This document shows, piece after piece, positions 59,982 to 64,000 of a DNA stretch of 64,000 nt. The stretch is from Actinomycetes bacterium (GTDB lineage Bacteria > Actinomycetota > Actinomycetes > Actinomycetales > Demequinaceae). Position 1 is the first letter of the stretch; each line of letters starts with the position of its first letter. The stretch covers positions 1 through 64,000 of the forward strand of contig JAEYOR010000022.1 of the NCBI GenBank assembly GCA_023411615.1, in the 5' to 3' direction. The notes under the pieces were generated by a model that was not told the DNA's origin, did not search any database, and saw nothing but the letters and a program-made list of their open reading frames with translations. The translations under genes and the position numbers were made by a program.

Positions 59982-61340
59982 TCAGGGGCGCCACGAAGCA
60001 ACGGCGTCGACGATGCGCCCCGTCACCGAGGCGTTGTGCGCAAGCGACACGAACCAGGCCTCATAGGCACTCGGAGGCAAGGCCACACCCCGCGAGCGCA
60101 CGTGGTGGAAGAGCCTCGCGTAGGCCTCGGTGTCTTGCCTGGCGGCGTCGGCAAAGGTGACGGGGGCGTTCTCCAGACCGAGGAAGAACGAGAAGAGCGT
60201 GCCCGCCTGTCCAACCGCGTGCGTGATGCCGGCGGTCTCGAAGGCTGTCGCCACGCCGTCACGGACGTCGTCTGCAGCGGCTGTCACGCGTGCGTATGCG
60301 GCGGCATCCATCACCTCAAGCGTCGCCAGGCCTGCCGTTACGGCCACAGGGTTCCCCGAAAGTGTTCCCGCTTGGTACACCGGGCCGAGCGGAGCCAGTT
60401 GCTCCATGAGATCTGTGCGCCCACCAACCGCTGCGACCGGCAATCCACCACCGATGACCTTGCCAAAGGTGACGAGGTCCGGAGTCCATGGGACATCGCC
60501 TCGCGCAATTGCCTCATCTCGCTCGACTCCCCAGTAGCCGCTCGGGCCCGCGCGGAAGCCAGTGAGGACCTCGTCGAGAATGAAGACTGCACCCTCGTTG
60601 CGGGTGAGCGAAGCGATGAGCGAATTGAAGCCCATGGGAGGGCGCACCACACCCATATTGGCTGGTGCCGCCTCTGTGATGACCGCTGCGATGCGTTGAC
60701 CGTGCTCGGCAAAAGCCGCTGTAAGCGCTGCGTCATCACCGTAGGGCAGCACCAGAGTGTCGCGCGCGGTAGCAGGAGTGACGCCCGCAGAGTCCGGCAC
60801 ACCCGCCGTTGCAAGACCTGAGCCCGCGGCAACGAGGAACGGATCAGCGTGGCCGTGGTAGCAACCCGCGAATTTCACCACGAGATCACGGCCTGTGGCG
60901 GCACGTGCGAGGCGCAAGGCGGTCATCGTCGCCTCGGTACCTGTCGAGACGAGGCGGACCCGCTCGGCGGGCGCGTAGCGCGAGCGAATCTCCTCCGCGA
61001 GCCTCACCTCGCCGTCAGTGGTCGCCCCAAAGCTCAAACCTTTGGCCGCGGCCTTCCGGACCGCTTTGATGACGTGGGGATGGGCGTGACCCGCGATGCC
61101 AGCACCCCACGACCCAACGAGGTCGATGTAACGCTGGCCAGCGGCATCGGTGAGGTAAGGTCCCGTTCCCGACGCGATCGGCACGGGGTCGCCTCCCACG
61201 CCGTTCCATGCGCGGACGGGACTGTTGACACCGCCTGGCAATACGGCGGCGGCGCGGTCAGTCCAGCCGGCGCGGCCGCGGTCGGTGCGCATGATGACGG
61301 CAGTGAGCAGCGCGTTGAAGCGCCGGTGAGGGGAACTCAT
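59982..61340 (-). CDS. hemL: Glutamate-1-semialdehyde 2,1-aminomutase
   Basis: PLP enzyme that makes 5-aminolevulinate from glutamate-1-semialdehyde (C5 pathway). The 452-aa protein has LPGGVNSPVRAWNGVGGDP, the PLP-Lys region PDLVTFGKVIGGGLPVAA, and GTLSGNPVAVTAGLATLE. The ATG at 61340 overlaps the hemB stop by one base (TGATG). It is the last gene of the hem operon. Confidence 0.96.
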   Translation of the reverse strand: MSSPHRRFNALLTAVIMRTDRGRAGWTDRAAAVLPGGVNSPVRAWNGVGGDPVPIASGTGPYLTDAAGQRYIDLVGSWGAGIAGHAHPHVIKAVRKAAAKGLSFGATTDGEVRLAEEIRSRYAPAERVRLVSTGTEATMTALRLARAATGRDLVVKFAGCYHGHADPFLVAAGSGLATAGVPDSAGVTPATARDTLVLPYGDDAALTAAFAEHGQRIAAVITEAAPANMGVVRPPMGFNSLIASLTRNEGAVFILDEVLTGFRAGPSGYWGVERDEAIARGDVPWTPDLVTFGKVIGGGLPVAAVGGRTDLMEQLAPLGPVYQAGTLSGNPVAVTAGLATLEVMDAAAYARVTAAADDVRDGVATAFETAGITHAVGQAGTLFSFFLGLENAPVTFADAARQDTEAYARLFHHVRSRGVALPPSAYEAWFVSLAHNASVTGRIVDAVASWRP

Positions 61341-62332
61341 CACGCCTCCTTGAGCCACTGGGCGATCTCGAGCGCCGCGTAGGTGAGCACCACGTCCGCC
61401 CCCGCACGAACGATTGAGGTGACGGCCTCAAGGTGCGCGGCCTTGCGGTCAATCCACCCTTGCGCTGCCGCAGCCTCGATCTGGGAATACTCCCCCGAGA
61501 CGTGGTAAGCAGCGACGGGTACGTCCGACGCCGCGGCCACCTGAGCGAGCACGTCCAGGTAGGAAAGGGCGGGCTTCACCATGACAAAGTCCGCCCCCTC
61601 GATCTCGTCGAGAGCGGCCTCGCGCAGCCCCTCTCGCACATTGGCGGGATCCATCTGGTACGTGCGTCGGTCGCCTTCCAGTTGACTCTCGACTGCATCA
61701 CGGAAGGGGCCATAGAAAGCGGACGCATACTTCGCGGCGTAGGCGAGGACACACACCTGAGTGAGGCCCTCGGCGTCGAGAGCAGCGCGCACAGCCGCAA
61801 CTTGGCCGTCCATCATGCCGCTCAGGCCCAGCACGTGGGCGCCGGCGTGAGCCTGGGCGAGCGCCATCCGGGAGTAGGCCTCCAACGTGGCGTCGTTGTC
61901 GATCACACCGTTGGCGTCGAGAATTCCACAGTGTCCATGCGACGTGAACTCATCGAGGCACAAGTCCGACATCACTACGATGCGCTCCCCCGCCGCCGCG
62001 GCCGCCTCGGCAAGCGCCCGATTCAAGATGCCATCAGGCGCGTACGCTGCGCTGCCGGCCTCATCGCGATGGGAAGGGATGGCGAACACCATGACTCCGC
62101 CAAGGCCGGCGTCGGCCGCAGCACGGACAGCGTCTGCGACGCCATCAAGGGGAAGCTGATCGACCCCTGGCAGGGACGCGATCGGGCGCGAGCCAATGAG
62201 TCCCTCGCGAACAAAGATGGGGAGCACCAACTGCGAGGCGTGGACTCGTGTCTCACGTACGAGGGCGCGCATCGCGGCGGAAGAGCGGAGGCGGCGCGGC
62301 CGGTGAAGGGGCAGCGGGATTCCAGACGTCAT
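61340..62332 (-). CDS. hemB: Delta-aminolevulinic acid dehydratase
   Basis: Condenses two 5-aminolevulinate molecules into porphobilinogen. The 330-aa protein has the metal site LCLDEFTSHGHCGIL with Cys, Asp, His and Cys rather than three Cys, so its metal need may be mixed Zn/Mg, and the catalytic Lys residues in AYAAKYASAFYGPFRDA and FVMVKPALSYLD. The usual SDMMDGR motif reads LSGMMDGQ here. The ATG overlaps the hemD stop (ATGA). Confidence 0.96.
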   Translation of the reverse strand: MTSGIPLPLHRPRRLRSSAAMRALVRETRVHASQLVLPIFVREGLIGSRPIASLPGVDQLPLDGVADAVRAAADAGLGGVMVFAIPSHRDEAGSAAYAPDGILNRALAEAAAAAGERIVVMSDLCLDEFTSHGHCGILDANGVIDNDATLEAYSRMALAQAHAGAHVLGLSGMMDGQVAAVRAALDAEGLTQVCVLAYAAKYASAFYGPFRDAVESQLEGDRRTYQMDPANVREGLREAALDEIEGADFVMVKPALSYLDVLAQVAAASDVPVAAYHVSGEYSQIEAAAAQGWIDRKAAHLEAVTSIVRAGADVVLTYAALEIAQWLKEA

Positions 62333-63135
62333 GAGCGTTCCTCGTGGGTCGCGGTGGTGGCTGAGCGGGTGCCTGTGGCGGTAGCGACCTTGATCGCCTC
62401 GACCATGCCGGCGGGGCTTGGTTCGGCAGCGACGGCGGCCACCTCCAAGCCAAGTTCACGCGCGCGCCGTGCGCAAGTCGCGCCAATCGCCACCACGGCA
62501 ACCTCAGGCGGAATCACCCGAATCGCGTGGGCAAGTCGCGTGGCTACCGACCCTGACGTGAGAGCGATGACGTCCACCTCACCCGACTCGACGGCTGCAA
62601 TCACGGCCGGGTCGAGGGGTGGACCGTCGATGGTCAGGTATGCCTCGACCACGTCGACCTCCCACCCTTTTTGGCGCAAGCCCTCGGGGAGCGTCGGGGC
62701 AGCGAGACTGCCGAGCGGAGCAAGGACTCGGCCTGGCCCGGCCGGGAATGCGGCCACCATGAGAACGGCGTCCGCGGCGCCTTCAGGCACAAGGTCCGCA
62801 ATGAGGCCAACCTCTGCCAAAGCCTCCGCGGTAGCGGCGCCCACGGCGGCCACAAGAGAACCCGAAGGGCGTGCCCCGAGGTCAACGCCTGCGGCGCGTG
62901 CCGACTCGGCGAAGGCCTTGACCCCCACACGACTCGTGATGGCAAGCCAGCGGTAAGCGCCAACAGACCACTCGGTTGCGGCCTGCTCAAGCCGGGCGGG
63001 ATTTGAGGTGGGCGCAAAGTCAATCGCCTCAACGCGCGTGACAAGCGCCCCGGCGGCTTCGATGCGATCGGCAATCGCGCTGCGCTCGCTCGTGATGGGG
63101 GCCACGACGCGAAGTCCGGCCAACGGCTGCGTCAC
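62329..63135 (-). CDS. hemD: Uroporphyrinogen-III synthase
   Basis: Cyclises hydroxymethylbilane with inversion of ring D. The 268-aa protein begins VTQPLAGLRVVAPITSERSA and has the TSRVGVKAFAESARAAGVDL and DVIALTSGSVATRLAHAIRV regions typical of this low-conservation family. The GTG start overlaps the hemC stop (GTGA). It lacks the winged helix of the fused copy at 49355, so this is the biosynthetic enzyme. Confidence 0.93.
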   Translation of the reverse strand: MTQPLAGLRVVAPITSERSAIADRIEAAGALVTRVEAIDFAPTSNPARLEQAATEWSVGAYRWLAITSRVGVKAFAESARAAGVDLGARPSGSLVAAVGAATAEALAEVGLIADLVPEGAADAVLMVAAFPAGPGRVLAPLGSLAAPTLPEGLRQKGWEVDVVEAYLTIDGPPLDPAVIAAVESGEVDVIALTSGSVATRLAHAIRVIPPEVAVVAIGATCARRARELGLEVAAVAAEPSPAGMVEAIKVATATGTRSATTATHEERS

Positions 63136-64000
63136 GCGGACCTCATGAGCCGAGCTGCACCTCGCCCAAGCAGTGCGTGAGCAGCGGCTCGACCAATTGC
63201 ACTCGCCTCGCTCAGTGGACCGGTACCCACCTCGTTGAGTTGGAGCTTGCCATCTGGCGAGATGACTCGAACGTGAAGCCGGAGGCGGTCCCCTTGCACC
63301 CTCGCGTACGCCCCCACAGGTGCGGCACATCCTGCCTCGAGAATTCGCAGGGCCTCGCGCTCAGCGGTGACGGCGGCGCGGGTGGGCCGGTGGTCGAGGA
63401 GGCGAATGACGTCGGCGACAGCAGCGTCGGCATCAGAACGGATCTCGACGGCGAGCGCGCCCTGGCCAGGCGCCGGCACCATCAACTCGTTGGTGAGCAT
63501 TTGGCTTGCCTCGTCGGAGCGGCCGAGGCGGTTGAGCCCCGCCGCGGCAAGCACGACCGCGTCAAAGCGCTCGCCGACCGCCTTGAGCCGCGTGTCGACG
63601 TTGCCGCGCAGGTCGTGAACCTCGAGGTCGGGCCGTGTGGCGAGCAATTGGGCGGCCCGGCGTGGAGAGCCTGTGCCCACCTTCGCGCCGTGCGGCAACT
63701 CCGCGAGGGTCATTCCTGCCGCACACAGCGCGTCTCGGGCATCTTCCCGGAGCGGGATCGCGGCGAGCTCGATGCCCTCCGCAGGTCCAACGGGCATATC
63801 CTTGAGCGAGTGCACCGCAATATCGCATTCGCCTGCGAGCAGGGCATTGCGCAAGGCACCGACGAACACGCCCACCGACGACTGTCCGGTGAGCGGAGTG
63901 GTGGTGGTATCGCCTTCGGTGGTGACGATGTGGAGCTCGACCGTGAGGTCGACACCGGCGGTGCGGGCTGCGGCTTCCAGATCGTCGGCCACCATCTGCG
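63132..64000 (-). CDS. hemC: Hydroxymethylbilane synthase (partial, N-terminus off window)
   Basis: Porphobilinogen deaminase; polymerises four PBG into hydroxymethylbilane. Visible parts: HSLKDMPVGPAEGIELAAIP, GTGSPRRAAQLLATRPDLEV, LRGNVDTRL, and the dipyrromethane-cofactor Cys in LEAGCAAPVGAYA. The frame remains open to the window edge with a Gln codon before the first in-window Met (63995), so about 20 N-terminal residues lie outside. It begins the hemC-hemD-hemB-hemL run visible here and overlaps hemD by 4 nt. Confidence 0.95.
   Translation of the reverse strand, partial: QMVADDLEAAARTAGVDLTVELHIVTTEGDTTTTPLTGQSSVGVFVGALRNALLAGECDIAVHSLKDMPVGPAEGIELAAIPLREDARDALCAAGMTLAELPHGAKVGTGSPRRAAQLLATRPDLEVHDLRGNVDTRLKAVGERFDAVVLAAAGLNRLGRSDEASQMLTNELMVPAPGQGALAVEIRSDADAAVADVIRLLDHRPTRAAVTAEREALRILEAGCAAPVGAYARVQGDRLRLHVRVISPDGKLQLNEVGTGPLSEASAIGRAAAHALLGRGAARLMRSA

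Overview
The window is high-GC DNA from a Gram-positive actinobacterium, most likely of the order Micrococcales (inferred). The evidence is the gene order (era, corC-like, ybeY, phoH, HIT, rsmE, dnaJ, hrcA, hemW, lepA, rpsT, holA, comEC, comEA, degV, leuS), frequent GTG starts, 1-8 nt gene overlaps, several promoters that look leaderless, and a CIRCE operator. I saw no tRNA, rRNA, insertion sequence, integrase or CRISPR array, and no gene-free stretch longer than about 230 bases.

Region 1 (about 1-25.5 kb) is housekeeping. It holds leuA with a short Leu-rich leader peptide and a hairpin leader; a long minus-strand heat-shock and translation operon (hrcA, dnaJ, rsmE, HIT, phoH, ybeY, corC-like, era); three small membrane proteins of the DUF4870 type; hemW and lepA; a PAS-GGDEF-EAL protein; a membrane-anchored PemK/MazF-like protein; rpsT; holA; comEC and comEA; degV; leuS; and a GT-C-like membrane protein.

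Region 2 (about 25.5-59.8 kb) is a continuous nitrogen-oxide region. In order it carries a molybdate-binding regulator with modABC; narK and a Cys-containing regulator divergent from each other; narGHJI (respiratory nitrate reductase); a DUF2249 protein; mogA-moaE-moaA; a second, paralogous regulator; a 12-TM membrane protein and a three-domain copper nitrite reductase (nirK); a DUF488 protein; a flavin-reductase-like protein; then a minus-strand block that completes molybdenum-cofactor synthesis (moeB, moeA, moaC, mobA, DUF6457, moaD, and one unknown gene). Contiguous with it is assimilatory nitrate and nitrite reduction with siroheme synthesis (narK2, nasA, nasB-like, nirB, nirD, cysG-like, nnaR-like, sirB-like). 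Region 3 (about 60-64 kb) is the tetrapyrrole operon hemC-hemD-hemB-hemL, cut by the window end inside hemC.

Region 2 therefore links molybdate uptake, Moco synthesis, both kinds of nitrate reduction, NO-forming nitrite reduction, ammonium-forming nitrite reduction, siroheme and heme supply. No NO reductase or N2O reductase is visible. The less usual points are a 14-residue Cys/His-rich tandem repeat inserted in NasA, a NirK with its own N-terminal cupredoxin and membrane anchor, the two paralogous candidate metal-sensing regulators flanking the respiratory cluster, the fused HemD-like/winged-helix regulator, and the leuA leader peptide attenuator.
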